A DNA stretch of 64,000 bases from Candidatus Kryptonium sp. (GCA_025060635.1 JANXBN010000001.1:691284-755283), one strand, 5' to 3'. Positions 16,019-25,608 are shown, counted from the stretch's first letter. Notes: generated from the sequence alone by a model not told the origin. Numbers and translations: made by a program.

Positions 16019-17686
16019 ATGTGGCGCTTTTTTATATTTTTCAGCATCATAACATTTGGATATTCTCAATCCCTTTATGTAGTTGATTCCTATTTGAAAG
16101 GTGATAGATATAATGTTCCTTCTGTTGATGAGTTAACCACGAGGTTTGCCTTTTCAGATGATCTTAATGCGGTGGTGAATGCATATAATCAATCGCCAGT
16201 TGAATTTGCGCCTGCGCATGGTGAAGATCATTCTTTTATTAAAATCCCTTCATCTTTGTCTTTAGCCCTAAAGCGTTTTTTATTGTTTGATTTTAATCCT
16301 TTAGGAAATGCTAAGGTTCATAAAATCCTGCGCTCTCAAATGGAACCTTTTACAGTTAGAAGTAAACTTAATGTGGCCACATCAACTGCTACGACTTTCG
16401 CAAATGATGTAAGATTAAGAGGAATAGGAGCAAATGAATTTGGGGAAATTTCAAACGATGCATACGATGGGAAAGTATTTTTTGCTGAATATCTTTTTTA
16501 TTCACCTTCAAGAGGTAGGTATGTTAATGTTCGTATAAGCGCCACAGGTGAAGCTCAGATTGATACAAGTGAAATTCCAATTCGTCCAACTCGCGATCTA
16601 CCAGCGACATTTATTGATAGTGATTCTGCTTTTAAAGTCGCTGAAGCAAATGGTGGCAGAACCTACCGAATTGATCCGAATGCAATTACTGCTATAATGT
16701 ACGAGTTAAGAAACTTTAATGAGCCGTTTCCGCCAGCACCAGATAGTGCGAATCCATATTGGCGCCTTATGTATGTTAAATTAGATCGGAATACGCCAAG
16801 TCTTGATAATCCAGTTGGGGTTTTGGTTTTTTATTTAAATCCGTTAAATGGTAGAGTGGTTATGAAATATGAATTTTTAGTTAGACCAATTACTGCAAAA
16901 GAAAGATTTGGTAGTGTTGATTCAGTTGCAAAAAGCTATGCAAGCGATGCCAGACTTATGTATGTTTTGGGTGCAGAAAGATTTAGTGGATTTGAAATTC
17001 CAACAGATACCGTCGTTGATGGTAAGTGTTATCTTTGGAATTATGGATATAGTAGCACTTCAAAGGGGAGATTTAGTGTGTTTTTGATTTTCGGCATACC
17101 TACGATTGATACTTTTTGGGTGCCATTTTCATTTACAATGCCTTTAGATTTTAGAAGATATTTTGATAGCGATACACTTGTTAAAGTCGCAGAAGCAAAT
17201 GGCGGAAGTCAATTTAGAAGAGAACATGAAGTTTCAGAACTTGCTTACCTTTATTCACAATCATTGCTTCTGCCGATAGCGATACATTTCCATAGTTTTT
17301 ATCAAGGGACAGATTCCGCAACAGGCAAAGTAAGACAATTAATTGTTCTTGTTGATCCTACGACAGGTAGATATGTCCAAAGAATTACACAAGTTGAGAA
17401 AGACAATTCTATTGGAGTGCCTACAAGTTTTGCATTACATCAGAATTATCCGAATCCGTTCAATCCATCAACGACGATAACATACGATATACCGATTCGG
17501 ACGAAAGTTAGGTTAGTTGTATACAACATACTTGGACAGGAGGTAGCGGTTCTTGTTGATGGTGAGCAGGAGGCGGGTAGGTATAGTGTTAGGTTTGAAT
17601 CTTTTGGTTTGCCAAGTGGGGTATATTTTTACAGGCTTGAGGCAGGTAAATTCATTGAAGTGAAAAAAATGATGATTGTTAAATAA
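16019..17686 (+). CDS. Secreted protein with type IX secretion C-terminal sorting domain
   Basis: A 555-residue exported protein of unknown function. It has a signal peptide (FFIFFSIITFGYSQS) and a C-terminal Por/T9SS type A sorting domain from about residue 470. That domain holds the familiar ALHQNYPNPFNPSTTITYDI, followed by YNILGQEVAVLVDGEQEAGR and GVYFYRLEAGKF. Such domains direct cargo through the T9SS to the cell surface. The body contains a repeated segment: DSDSAFKVAEANGGRTYR near 200 and DSDTLVKVAEANGGSQFR near 381. Each is followed by a strand-rich region ending in LNGRVV or TTGRYV, so at least two related domains are present. A strong GGAGGGA ribosome-binding site precedes it and a clear terminator follows, so it is probably monocistronic. 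Expression level and substrate are unknown. Confidence 0.88.
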   Translation: MWRFFIFFSIITFGYSQSLYVVDSYLKGDRYNVPSVDELTTRFAFSDDLNAVVNAYNQSPVEFAPAHGEDHSFIKIPSSLSLALKRFLLFDFNPLGNAKVHKILRSQMEPFTVRSKLNVATSTATTFANDVRLRGIGANEFGEISNDAYDGKVFFAEYLFYSPSRGRYVNVRISATGEAQIDTSEIPIRPTRDLPATFIDSDSAFKVAEANGGRTYRIDPNAITAIMYELRNFNEPFPPAPDSANPYWRLMYVKLDRNTPSLDNPVGVLVFYLNPLNGRVVMKYEFLVRPITAKERFGSVDSVAKSYASDARLMYVLGAERFSGFEIPTDTVVDGKCYLWNYGYSSTSKGRFSVFLIFGIPTIDTFWVPFSFTMPLDFRRYFDSDTLVKVAEANGGSQFRREHEVSELAYLYSQSLLLPIAIHFHSFYQGTDSATGKVRQLIVLVDPTTGRYVQRITQVEKDNSIGVPTSFALHQNYPNPFNPSTTITYDIPIRTKVRLVVYNILGQEVAVLVDGEQEAGRYSVRFESFGLPSGVYFYRLEAGKFIEVKKMMIVK

Positions 17687-17696
17687 ATCAGTCAAT

Positions 17697-17739
17697 GGGG
17701 TAGCTACAAATCAATCGCTTTCCGTAGCTACCCCTTTTT
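17697..17739 (+). terminator. Intrinsic terminator after the T9SS cargo gene
   Basis: GGGGTAGCTAC (17697-17707) pairs perfectly with GTAGCTACCCC (17724-17734) across a 16-base loop and is followed by TTTTTA. It lies 10 bases past the stop codon. Confidence 0.9.
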
Positions 17740-17956
17740 ATTTTTCTTTTTTCTAAATTGTCCTTCCTAAGTTGATCTAATTCAATTTCATTTCCTATAC
17801 GCCCTTGCCTATTTCTCTTTATTTTGGTAAATTAACTTTTGGAGAACAAAAAACTGCCTTTTATGGAAATCTTTTCAAACATACTTCGCACCTCAAAAGC
17901 ACCTTGCTCACCTTTGTTAAGAGTTTTTAAAACAAATTTTTCTTGGAGGACCTACT

Positions 17957-20248
17957 ATGGGAGTTAAAATTCGCCGTGAGGAAGCCCTTGAGTATCACAG
18001 TCAAGGGCGAAAGGGTAAGCTTGAAATTATACCATCAAAACCTTGTTTAACCCAACGGGATCTTTCGCTTGCTTATACGCCTGGCGTAGCTGAACCTTGC
18101 AGGGAGATACATAAAAATCCAGATCTTGCTTATGAGTATACGATGAAGGGAAATTTTGTTGCTGTTATTTCAAATGGAACTGCGGTTTTGGGACTTGGGG
18201 ATATTGGGGCACTTGCGGGAAAACCAGTAATGGAAGGTAAAGCTGTTTTGTTTAAAAGATTTGCGGACATTGACGCAATTGACATTGAAATCAATGAAAA
18301 AGATCCAGACAAATTAATTGAAATAATCGCATCACTTGAACCAACCTTTGGTGGAATTAATCTTGAGGATATAAAAGCTCCTGAATGTTTTTACATTGAG
18401 GAAGAATTAAAGAAACGGATGAATATACCAGTATTTCACGATGATCAACACGGAACTGCAATAATAAGTGGCGCTGCTCTCTTGAATGCGCTTGAACTTG
18501 CTGGTAAAAAAATTGACGAAGTTAAAGTTGTATTCAATGGTGCTGGTGCATCAGCTATAGCATGTGCAAGATTTTATGTGCTCCTTGGTGTTAAGAAGGA
18601 AAATATAGTAATGTGTGATAGGAAAGGAGTAATTTACAAGGGACGAAAGGAAGATATGAATCCTTATAAAGAGGAATTTGCAACAGATAAGTTTGCCGAT
18701 GGCGCAACTCTTAAAGACGCTCTCGTTGGGGCAGATGTTTTCGTCGGTTTATCGGTTGGAAATGTGGTAACGAAGGAAATGTTGAAAACGATGGCTGATA
18801 ATCCAATCGTTTTTGCAATGGCAAATCCTGATCCAGAAATAAGATATGAAGATGCAATAGAAGCTCGTGACGATGTGATAATGGCGACAGGAAGATCAGA
18901 TTATCCAAACCAAGTTAACAATGTCCTTGGCTTCCCGTTTATTTTCAGAGGTGCACTTGATGTCAGAGCAAGAGCGATAAACGAAGAAATGAAGCTTGCA
19001 GCAGCTTATGCGCTCGCTGAACTTGCAAAACAAGATGTACCTGACTCAGTAATACGCGCATATGGCGGTGAGAAATTTGAATTTGGAAGAAACTATATAA
19101 TCCCGAAGCCGTTTGATCCAAGAGTTCTAACCTGGGTTGCTCCAGCTGTTGCAAAAGCTGCAATGGAAACTGGCGTTGCAAGAATTGAGATAACTGATTG
19201 GGAAGAATACAAACACCAGCTTGAAGTTCGCCTTGGAATATCTCGTGAGATCATGAGACCTATTTTTGCGATCGCAAAGAGAAATCCAAAGCGAATTGTA
19301 TTTCCAGAGGGAGAAGAAGTAAAGATTTTAAAAGCGAGCCAAATTTTAGTTGATGAGGGTATCGCAAAGCCGATCTTAATTGGCTCTGAAAATGTGATCA
19401 GACAAAAAATTGAGGAAAATAAACTTAGTTTAAAAGATGTTAAGATCGTTGAACCATTGAAATATCCGAGATTTGATGAATATGTTGAAGAGTATTATCG
19501 TTTGCGACAGCGCAAAGGTGTAACTTTGAAAGAAGCACGCAAGATGATGAGCTTACCAAATTATTTTGGTGCAATGATGGTTAGAATGGGCGATGCGGAT
19601 GGTTTGATTTCTGGTTTGACATCCCACTATCCAGATACGATCCGTCCAGCGCTTCAAATAATAAGAATGGATGAAAGATTTACGCGAGTTTCAGGACTTT
19701 ACATTATGCTTACCAAGAAAGGAACATTTTTCTTTGCTGATACAACTGTTAACATTGATCCGACCCCGGAGGAACTTGCAGAGATAGCGATCGCCTCCGC
19801 TGAGACAGCCAGAAGATTTAATGTTGAGCCAGTTGTTGCTTTGCTTTCCTTTAGCAACTTCGGAAGCACGGAAAATCCATATTCGTTAAAGGTTAAAAAA
19901 GCAGTTGAGATCATAAGGCAAAAAGCTCCTGATCTTATCGTTGATGGTGAGATGCAAGCTGACACGGCGGTTGTGCCTGAAATAATTGATGAAATGTATC
20001 CGTTTTCAACTTTGAAAGGAAAAGGTCCAGCAAATGTTTTAATCTTTCCGGATCTTAACTCAGCAAATATCGCTTATAAACTTGTTTACAGAATTGGTGG
20101 TGCCGATGTAATTGGACCAATTCTTATGGGGATGAAAAAACCCGTCCATGTCCTGCAAACTGGAGCTGAAGTAAACGAAATCGTCAATATGGCAGCCATC
20201 GCTGTCGTAGAAGCAATTGAAAAAGAAAAAGTCAACGAAAGGATGTAA
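17957..20248 (+). CDS. maeB: Malic enzyme fused to a phosphotransacetylase-like domain (MaeB type)
   Basis: A 763-residue two-domain protein. The first ~425 residues are malic enzyme (malate + NAD(P)+ to pyruvate + CO2 + NAD(P)H). They show [44 protein letters not shown] and a Rossmann motif in [20 protein letters not shown]. The rest (about 430-763) resembles phosphate acetyltransferase ([49 protein letters not shown]). In characterised MaeB proteins this domain is regulatory, binding acetyl-CoA, and has little or no transferase activity. A GGAGGA ribosome-binding site precedes ATG 17957. The 217 bases upstream, after the terminator, must hold its promoter, but no clear consensus is seen. 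Confidence 0.93.
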   Translation: MGVKIRREEALEYHSQGRKGKLEIIPSKPCLTQRDLSLAYTPGVAEPCREIHKNPDLAYEYTMKGNFVAVISNGTAVLGLGDIGALAGKPVMEGKAVLFKRFADIDAIDIEINEKDPDKLIEIIASLEPTFGGINLEDIKAPECFYIEEELKKRMNIPVFHDDQHGTAIISGAALLNALELAGKKIDEVKVVFNGAGASAIACARFYVLLGVKKENIVMCDRKGVIYKGRKEDMNPYKEEFATDKFADGATLKDALVGADVFVGLSVGNVVTKEMLKTMADNPIVFAMANPDPEIRYEDAIEARDDVIMATGRSDYPNQVNNVLGFPFIFRGALDVRARAINEEMKLAAAYALAELAKQDVPDSVIRAYGGEKFEFGRNYIIPKPFDPRVLTWVAPAVAKAAMETGVARIEITDWEEYKHQLEVRLGISREIMRPIFAIAKRNPKRIVFPEGEEVKILKASQILVDEGIAKPILIGSENVIRQKIEENKLSLKDVKIVEPLKYPRFDEYVEEYYRLRQRKGVTLKEARKMMSLPNYFGAMMVRMGDADGLISGLTSHYPDTIRPALQIIRMDERFTRVSGLYIMLTKKGTFFFADTTVNIDPTPEELAEIAIASAETARRFNVEPVVALLSFSNFGSTENPYSLKVKKAVEIIRQKAPDLIVDGEMQADTAVVPEIIDEMYPFSTLKGKGPANVLIFPDLNSANIAYKLVYRIGGADVIGPILMGMKKPVHVLQTGAEVNEIVNMAAIAVVEAIEKEKVNERM

Positions 20249-20324
20249 AGATTGGTTTGAGCGCAATCAAAAATCGTAATTGTCTTTCAGATTCCTAATT
20301 TAAAATAAAGCGAGATTTCAATCG

Positions 20325-21107
20325 GTGAGGAAACCACATTTAATTTTGTTAATCTTTCTGCTCTTTACATTATCCTTTGCAGAACTTGAGGTTCCAAAGT
20401 TAACACGACGCGTGACTGATTTGGCAGGAATTTTAACACCTGAACAAATTTCTTCGCTTGAATATAAACTTTCAAAATTTGAAGAGGAAACAACTAATCA
20501 AATCGCTGTTTTAATAATACCTTCGCTTGAAGGGGAAAGTATTGAAGATTTTTCAATAAGAGTCGTTGAAAAAAACAAGCTTGGTCAAGCGGGCAAAGAC
20601 AACGGCGTTCTTTTCTTAATAGCGGTTCAAGATAGGAAAATGCGACTTGAGGTTGGGTATGGTCTTGAAGGTATTTTGCCAGATGCCTTGTGCGATCAGA
20701 TACTTAGAAATGTAGTCCGTCCCAAATTTAGGCAGGGAAACTACTACGCTGGTATAGACGCAGGGATTGACGCTATAATTTCGGCAACCAAAGGTGAATT
20801 TAAAGCGGATCCAAGAAAGAAACCTGAAACGAACATTGGCACGATCCTGGCACTTATCATAATAGGAATTGTTTTGTTGACATTTTTTGGTTCAATTATG
20901 AGAGGGATCAGGCATTATACAATTGGGTCTGGTGGGGCTGATTCAACTTTGTTTTGGCTTTGGTTGTTAAGTTCAATGAGTGAGCATAGGGGAAAAGGTA
21001 GCGGAGGAAGCTGGAGTGGGTGGACATCAGGCGGTGGATTTTGGGGCGGTGGTTGGTCAGGAGGTGGTGGAAGATTTGGAGGTGGTGGTGCAAGCAGTAG
21101 TTGGTGA
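20325..21107 (+). CDS. Secreted TPM-domain protein (YgcG family) with glycine-rich tail
   Basis: A 260-residue protein with a signal peptide (LILLIFLLFTLSFAELEVP), a TPM domain from about 30 to 150 (VTDLAGILTPEQISSLEYKL, QIAVLIIPSLEGESIEDFS, DNGVLFLIAVQDRKMRLEVG), a membrane helix near 175-190 and a Gly/Ser/Trp-rich tail (WSGWTSGGGFWGGGWSGGGG). TPM domains occur in Photosystem II repair phosphatase and in bacterial envelope proteins, often beside LemA. LemA is absent here and a second TPM gene follows instead. The start is GTG at 20325. The biochemical role in bacteria is not known. Confidence 0.88.
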   Translation: MRKPHLILLIFLLFTLSFAELEVPKLTRRVTDLAGILTPEQISSLEYKLSKFEEETTNQIAVLIIPSLEGESIEDFSIRVVEKNKLGQAGKDNGVLFLIAVQDRKMRLEVGYGLEGILPDALCDQILRNVVRPKFRQGNYYAGIDAGIDAIISATKGEFKADPRKKPETNIGTILALIIIGIVLLTFFGSIMRGIRHYTIGSGGADSTLFWLWLLSSMSEHRGKGSGGSWSGWTSGGGFWGGGWSGGGGRFGGGGASSSW

Positions 21108-21158
21108 AAGAATTAACTCGTAAAATTTTTATGCTTTGAAAAGAAATTTCGGAAAGCT

Positions 21159-21614
21159 ATGTTAAGAGTCAAGGATATTTTCACAAAGGATGAGCTGAAG
21201 AAAATTTCTGAGAAAATCACGGAAATTGAGAAAAGAACAAGTGGCGAAGTAAGGGTTTCAATCCGTGAAAAGAGAAGTTTAATGGAGAAAAAACTTACTT
21301 TGTTTGATATGGCTTTGAGAGAATTTTATCGCCTCGGTATGGACAAAACCCGAGATCAAACAGGTGTGCTTGTCTATATTCTCCTTTCTGAAAAACAACT
21401 TCAAATAATTGCTGATAAGGGAATTAATGAGAAAGTTGAAAATGAAACCTGGCAAAAAATCGCTGATAAAATTGCGGAACGATTTAAAGAGGGTAAATAT
21501 CTTGACGGTGTTATTGAAGGACTTGATGAAATTGAAAAAATTCTCGTCCAACACTTCCCCATAAAACCAGACGATAGAAATGAATTATCAAATGAGGTAG
21601 AGGTTAGGGAATAA
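21159..21614 (+). CDS. Short cytosolic TPM-domain protein
   Basis: A 151-residue protein made of one TPM domain without signal peptide or membrane segment. It aligns with the upstream gene: SEKITEIEKRTSGEVRVSIR, QTGVLVYILLSEKQLQIIAD and a WQKIADKIAERFKEGKYLDG helix. Related short TPM proteins are often annotated as hypothetical membrane proteins next to LemA and YgcG genes. The two TPM genes lie 51 bases apart and are probably paired in function. Confidence 0.82.
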   Translation: MLRVKDIFTKDELKKISEKITEIEKRTSGEVRVSIREKRSLMEKKLTLFDMALREFYRLGMDKTRDQTGVLVYILLSEKQLQIIADKGINEKVENETWQKIADKIAERFKEGKYLDGVIEGLDEIEKILVQHFPIKPDDRNELSNEVEVRE

Positions 21615-21636
21615 AAAAACAATCACATAAAACCCT

Positions 21637-22479
21637 ATGCCATTTTACGGTTACATTGGAATTTTGATAATTATCGTCGCTGAAATTTTACTTTTTCTGA
21701 AAGTGAAACTTGTCGGCATTTATTTCACTCCGATCGTTTGGACGGGATATATTCTCTTTGTTGACGCGCTTAATTTTAAACTTTATAAAAATTCCCTCAT
21801 AAAAAGCCGAACCTCCGAGTTTCTGATAATGTTGCCGTGGTCTGTGATTTGTTGGCTGATCTTTGAAGCGTATAATTTTCACCTTAAAAATTGGTATTAT
21901 ATTGGTTTACCTGAAAATGCGCTTGCAAGGACAATTGGATATGTTTGGGCTTTCGCAACGATATTTCCGGCGATACTTGAGACGGAGCAGCTCGTTAGAC
22001 CAGTTTTTGAAAGGATAAATAAAAAACCTTCGCAAACAACAGATAAAAAATTAACAATTTATTTCGTGCTTGGTTTAGCTTTTCTTGTTATTCCGATTCT
22101 TTTACCTTCGGAAATAGCTTCTTATCTTTTTGCGCTTGTTTGGATGGGATTTGCTTTTCTCCTTGAGCCAGTGAATTATAAGCTTGGTGGCAAAAGTTTA
22201 TTTAGAGAATTTGAAAACGGAAAATTGACGACGCTGCTTTCGCTTTTTCTTGCGGGTTTAATTTGTGGGATACTTTGGGAGTTTTGGAACTATTGGGCTA
22301 TTGGAAAGTGGATTTACACTGTGCCGATACCATTTGTCGGTCCGAAGATATTTGAAATGCCACTTCTTGGATATCTTGGGTTTTTGCCGTTTGCTGTGGA
22401 GGTTTACTCAATGCAGAACTTTTTAATCGCTTTGCTGAAAAGAAATCATAAACTCGCAGAGCTATTTGGTGTTGCGTAA
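21637..22479 (+). CDS. Integral membrane protein built from an internal duplication
   Basis: A 280-residue polytopic protein with about eight hydrophobic segments and no recognised family name. It is a head-to-tail duplication. Residues 35-116 (WTGYILFVDALNFKLYKNSL, then LIFEAYNFHLKNWYY, then GYVWAFATIFPAILE) match residues 169-255 (WMGFAFLLEPVNYKLGGKSL, then ILWEFWNYWAIGKWIY, then GYLGFLPFAVEVY). Each copy ends a membrane helix with an acidic-aromatic motif (FEAYNF and WEFWNYW) and has a conserved Asn before K-L. Buried Glu and Trp could form a site, but no function is inferable. It follows the TPM genes by 22 bases, and its last 34 bases overlap the opposite-strand kinase gene. Confidence 0.8.
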   Translation: MPFYGYIGILIIIVAEILLFLKVKLVGIYFTPIVWTGYILFVDALNFKLYKNSLIKSRTSEFLIMLPWSVICWLIFEAYNFHLKNWYYIGLPENALARTIGYVWAFATIFPAILETEQLVRPVFERINKKPSQTTDKKLTIYFVLGLAFLVIPILLPSEIASYLFALVWMGFAFLLEPVNYKLGGKSLFREFENGKLTTLLSLFLAGLICGILWEFWNYWAIGKWIYTVPIPFVGPKIFEMPLLGYLGFLPFAVEVYSMQNFLIALLKRNHKLAELFGVA

Positions 22480-23042
22480 GGTTGAACTATCTCAACAGTT
22501 ACAGTATCAAGGGTTTTTTCATTCAGAACGAAAATTTCGTCAAATCCCTCCGTAGGTATTGATTTTTTTGCCTCAAGAAAATTAACATATTGGTTTCTTA
22601 TAACTTGCTCTCCAACTTTTCTCGGCCTATTTTTATCTCTTTCTATGCAAATTTCAACAGGTATGTCAAAGATAATTATCACAACTCTGAAACCATATTT
22701 TCTTGCTATCTCTATCAATTGAGATCTGGTTTCTTTTGAAAGCGATGTCGCATCTGCAACTGTTAATCTTCCAACGAGCAATCTTTTTTCTATGATGAAG
22801 TAAAAAAGATCAAAAGCATGTTTTGAGACCGCTTGATTTGCTGGGTTGTCCGAAATCATAGCTCTACAATGATCTGAAGAAACAACTTGCGTTCGCTTGA
22901 AAAATTTCTTCGCAAAAGTTGATTTACCACTTCCAGCAACTCCGCAAAGGACAACGAGAGTTCTCGGAGTTAAACGGATTTTGAAAACCTCGTCTTTCTT
23001 TTCGTTTTTCCTTTTGAGTATGTCAAGAATTTTTTTGATCAT
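22446..23042 (-). CDS. Stand-alone Pnkp-type polynucleotide kinase domain (P-loop)
   Basis: A 198-residue P-loop kinase resembling the N-terminal kinase domain of bacterial Pnkp, the 5'-OH polynucleotide kinase of the Pnkp/Hen1 RNA-repair system. The order of motifs fits: Walker A GVAGSGKST (34-42), VVSSDHCRAMISD (54-65), KHAFDLFYFIIEKRLLVGRL (74-93), VADATSLSKETR (95-106) and IIIFDIPVEICIERDKNRPR with the lid arginines. The phosphatase and ligase-like domains of full Pnkp (over 800 residues) are missing, and no Hen1 gene is near. Its ATG overlaps the tyrA stop by 4 bases, so it is co-translated with aromatic biosynthesis genes. A zeta-toxin-like or metabolite kinase role is also possible. 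Confidence 0.7.
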   Translation of the reverse strand: MIKKILDILKRKNEKKDEVFKIRLTPRTLVVLCGVAGSGKSTFAKKFFKRTQVVSSDHCRAMISDNPANQAVSKHAFDLFYFIIEKRLLVGRLTVADATSLSKETRSQLIEIARKYGFRVVIIIFDIPVEICIERDKNRPRKVGEQVIRNQYVNFLEAKKSIPTEGFDEIFVLNEKTLDTVTVEIVQPYATPNSSASL

Positions 23043-24127
23043 CTCGTTAAAACTTTATATCCAAGTGATGTTATTATTTCAATTGCCTTTTTTGCATCGT
23101 TTTCACTTCCAAATGAAAGGCGAAATGTACCGCCAGTCCCTTCTCTTACTCGCAAAAGCTCAATGTCCTTTATGTTTAATCCTCCCTCGTATAGCGCTGT
23201 TGAAATTTTGCTTAAAACCCCAGGTTTATCCTCAACAGTTATGAAAACATCATATAAAACATTTATGAAACCTTTTCTGCTTGATGGAATCTCGTTTCTT
23301 AATTTAAAAGCGTTGTCAAATTCGGATCTTAAATCCTCTATTTTTCCAGATTTGATTATTTCTTTGTATCTATTGAAACCGTTTATGAAGTTATCAATCG
23401 CTTCAATTATTTTGTCCTTGTTGAACGAGATTATATCGTTCCACATTTCAAACTGGCTTGAGGCGATGCGCGTCAAATCTTTAAATCCACCGCCTGATAG
23501 CGAAAGATAGTCACTACCCATATTTCCGACGGTATTAACGAGCAAAACTGCAATTAGTTGTGGAAGATGGCTTATGTATCCCGCTATTCTATCATGTATT
23601 TCAGGATCAAGCAAAATTATATTAGCACCTGTTAATTTTATTAGTTCAATGAAATCGTTTACAATTTTTAAAGGCACATTAAAGTTCGGGCACAACACAT
23701 AAACAGCATTTTCAAAGAGGAAAGGATCTGCGAAATTTATGCCCTTTTTCTCTGAACCAGCCATCGGATGACCACCTATGAAATAGACATCGTTTTTTAT
23801 TCTTTCAGCTTCTTTCAAAACTATTTTTTTGACACTTCCGACATCGGTTATTATTGCTCCAGATTTTGCAAAATTTGGAACGGTGAGAAGTAATTGTAGG
23901 ATTTCTTTTAGTGGTGTGCAAAGAAAGATGACATCAGCATCTTTGACAGCATCCTCAATTGAATATGCTTTCTTGTTGATTGCTCCAATTTCATATGCGA
24001 TATCAAGGGAACGAGGATCGGCATCAAATCCTGTGATAGTAAAATTATATTGCTTTGATTGTCTCAATGAGAGAGCAATTGAACCACCGATTAATCCGGT
24101 CCCAATTATTGAAATTTTTTGAAACAT
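23039..24127 (-). CDS. tyrA: Prephenate dehydrogenase with C-terminal ACT domain
   Basis: TyrA oxidatively decarboxylates prephenate to 4-hydroxyphenylpyruvate in tyrosine synthesis. The 362 residues start with the NAD-binding motif ISIIGTGLIGGSIALSLRQS. The middle has ITDVGSVKKIVLKEA, the catalytic-region HPMAGSEKKGINFADP and the helical dimerisation domain. The last ~75 residues are an ACT domain (TVEDKPGVLSKISTALYEGG) expected to give tyrosine feedback control. It lies 5 bases after aroF. Confidence 0.93.
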   Translation of the reverse strand: MFQKISIIGTGLIGGSIALSLRQSKQYNFTITGFDADPRSLDIAYEIGAINKKAYSIEDAVKDADVIFLCTPLKEILQLLLTVPNFAKSGAIITDVGSVKKIVLKEAERIKNDVYFIGGHPMAGSEKKGINFADPFLFENAVYVLCPNFNVPLKIVNDFIELIKLTGANIILLDPEIHDRIAGYISHLPQLIAVLLVNTVGNMGSDYLSLSGGGFKDLTRIASSQFEMWNDIISFNKDKIIEAIDNFINGFNRYKEIIKSGKIEDLRSEFDNAFKLRNEIPSSRKGFINVLYDVFITVEDKPGVLSKISTALYEGGLNIKDIELLRVREGTGGTFRLSFGSENDAKKAIEIITSLGYKVLTR

Positions 24128-24132
24128 AACCT

Positions 24133-25155
24133 CTATTGTATTTTTCTTCCTATTGCTTCCGCTATTTTTCTAATTTCCACCATAAGCTGCGCAAACTGAT
24201 CAGGATAGAGTGATTGTGGCCCATCTGATTTTGCCTTTTCGGGTTGATGATGAACTTCAATTATTAAACCATCTGCTCCAGCTGCTATGGCAGCTCTTGC
24301 AATTGGTATGACTTTGTCTCTTATTCCAGTAGCGTGAGATGGATCAACCACAATGGGAAGATGACTTTTCTTATGTATGACGGGAATCGCGTTTATATCA
24401 AGTGTGTTTCTGGTTGATGTTTCAAATGTTCTTATACCTCGTTCGCACAATATAACATTGTGATTACCTCCTGCAAGTATATATTCAGCAGCCATAAGCC
24501 ATTCTTCAATAGTTGCGGCCATTCCTCTTTTCAACATCACTGGTTTATTAACTTTTCCAAGCTCTTTAAGCAGAGCAAAGTTTTGCATGTTTCTTGCTCC
24601 AACTTGAAGTATATCAGCATATTTTGCAACAAGTTGTATATCTTTGGTGTCAAGGACCTCGGTGATTACAAGTAAACCATATTCATCGGCAGCTGCTCTT
24701 AAAAGTTTTAAACCTTCTTCACCAAGACCTTGAAATGAATACGGTGAGGTTCTTGGTTTAAAAGCCCCTCCACGTAAAATTTTTGCACCGTGTTCAGATA
24801 CATATTTTGCTATTGTGAATATCTGTTCTTCACTTTCAACGGCGCAGGGACCTGCCATAACAACAATTTCTTCAATGTTACTGCCGATCTTAACCCCATT
24901 TATGTTGATAACTGTTCCCTCGGGCTTAAATGTTCTGTTCGCAAGCTTATAAGGTTCTGTTATTCTAAAAACTTCTGCAACCCCAGGTAACAAAAGGATA
25001 TTTCTATGATCAAATTCTGGCTTTACGCCGATAGCGCCAAGAACTGTTCGTGTGACACCAGTTGACCGATGGACATCAAAACCATTTTCATTTAAAACTT
25101 TTATGACATTTTGAATTTGTTCTTCTGTTGCGTCAGGTTCCATAACAACGATCAT
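24133..25155 (-). CDS. aroF: 3-deoxy-7-phosphoheptulonate synthase (DAHP synthase, AroF/TM0343 type)
   Basis: It joins phosphoenolpyruvate and erythrose 4-phosphate, the entry step of the shikimate pathway. The 340 residues have an N-terminal ferredoxin-like regulatory domain (about 1-70, [18 protein letters not shown]) as in the Thermotoga enzyme, then the barrel: [64 protein letters not shown] and [26 protein letters not shown] ribosome-binding site precedes ATG 25155. It is the first gene of aroF-tyrA-kinase and has a long leader region upstream. The N-terminal domain suggests allosteric control by an aromatic amino acid. Confidence 0.93.
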   Translation of the reverse strand: MIVVMEPDATEEQIQNVIKVLNENGFDVHRSTGVTRTVLGAIGVKPEFDHRNILLLPGVAEVFRITEPYKLANRTFKPEGTVININGVKIGSNIEEIVVMAGPCAVESEEQIFTIAKYVSEHGAKILRGGAFKPRTSPYSFQGLGEEGLKLLRAAADEYGLLVITEVLDTKDIQLVAKYADILQVGARNMQNFALLKELGKVNKPVMLKRGMAATIEEWLMAAEYILAGGNHNVILCERGIRTFETSTRNTLDINAIPVIHKKSHLPIVVDPSHATGIRDKVIPIARAAIAAGADGLIIEVHHQPEKAKSDGPQSLYPDQFAQLMVEIRKIAEAIGRKIQ

Positions 25156-25608
25156 TGTTGTTCGCCTCCTGTAATGTTTTGTTTAAAAAATTTATGTAAT
25201 TAAATGATTTGGAAAAGTTTGAAAGATTTGCAGGTGACAGAATTTTGGTTTTAAGCCCAGTGGTTGCATCACCACCGGGCAAAATAGCGGGCGTAAAAGC
25301 GAGTATGGTAGGAAATTTGGTAAATGATAAGTGAAACATCTAAACTTGACGAAATTGTATCGTTTTGTCTTTGAGTTTCCATTTCTAACTTTGAGTTTCT
25401 TTGTGATAAATATATTAATTTCGTTTTCATTTTGCAAGAAATCGTGGCGTTTAAGCAAGATGTTTTTGAACAAGATTCTGGGAAACTTCCGAGATTGTTT
25501 TCATTTACCTTGGGAATGTGAAAATATCTATGCCTTGATGGTTGAATTAATTCTTTAATTTGCTTAAAATTTATCTGTGTTTTTGCAAACAAAATTTTCT
25601 GTTTACCT
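25156..25608. other. 453-base divergent intergenic region between aroF and the S9 peptidase, with one hairpin
   Basis: The longest gap in the window. No convincing gene is seen on either strand; the short open frames here lack ribosome-binding sites and family resemblance. The only strong structure is a GC-rich hairpin at 25255-25280: GCCCAGTGGT and ACCACCGGGC with one mismatch and a TGCATC loop. It lies 100 bases upstream of aroF and would be in its leader RNA. No T-run follows it on either strand. I cannot match it to a known riboswitch. Promoters for both flanking genes must lie here, but none fits the consensus well. Confidence 0.6.

Noticed and set aside
25255-25280. ZTP, SAM or other known riboswitch in the aroF leader
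   Set aside because: The hairpin flanks do not contain the conserved cores I know for these classes.
25133-25339. Minus-strand frame reading LPGGDATTGLKTK across the aroF-leader hairpin
   Set aside because: The glycine- and threonine-rich stretch comes from the inverted repeat itself, and the frame overlaps the aroF start without a ribosome-binding site.
25331-25558. Plus-strand open frame of 75 codons in the aroF/S9 gap
   Set aside because: No ribosome-binding site, no resemblance to a family and strongly biased AT-rich composition. It is likely chance.
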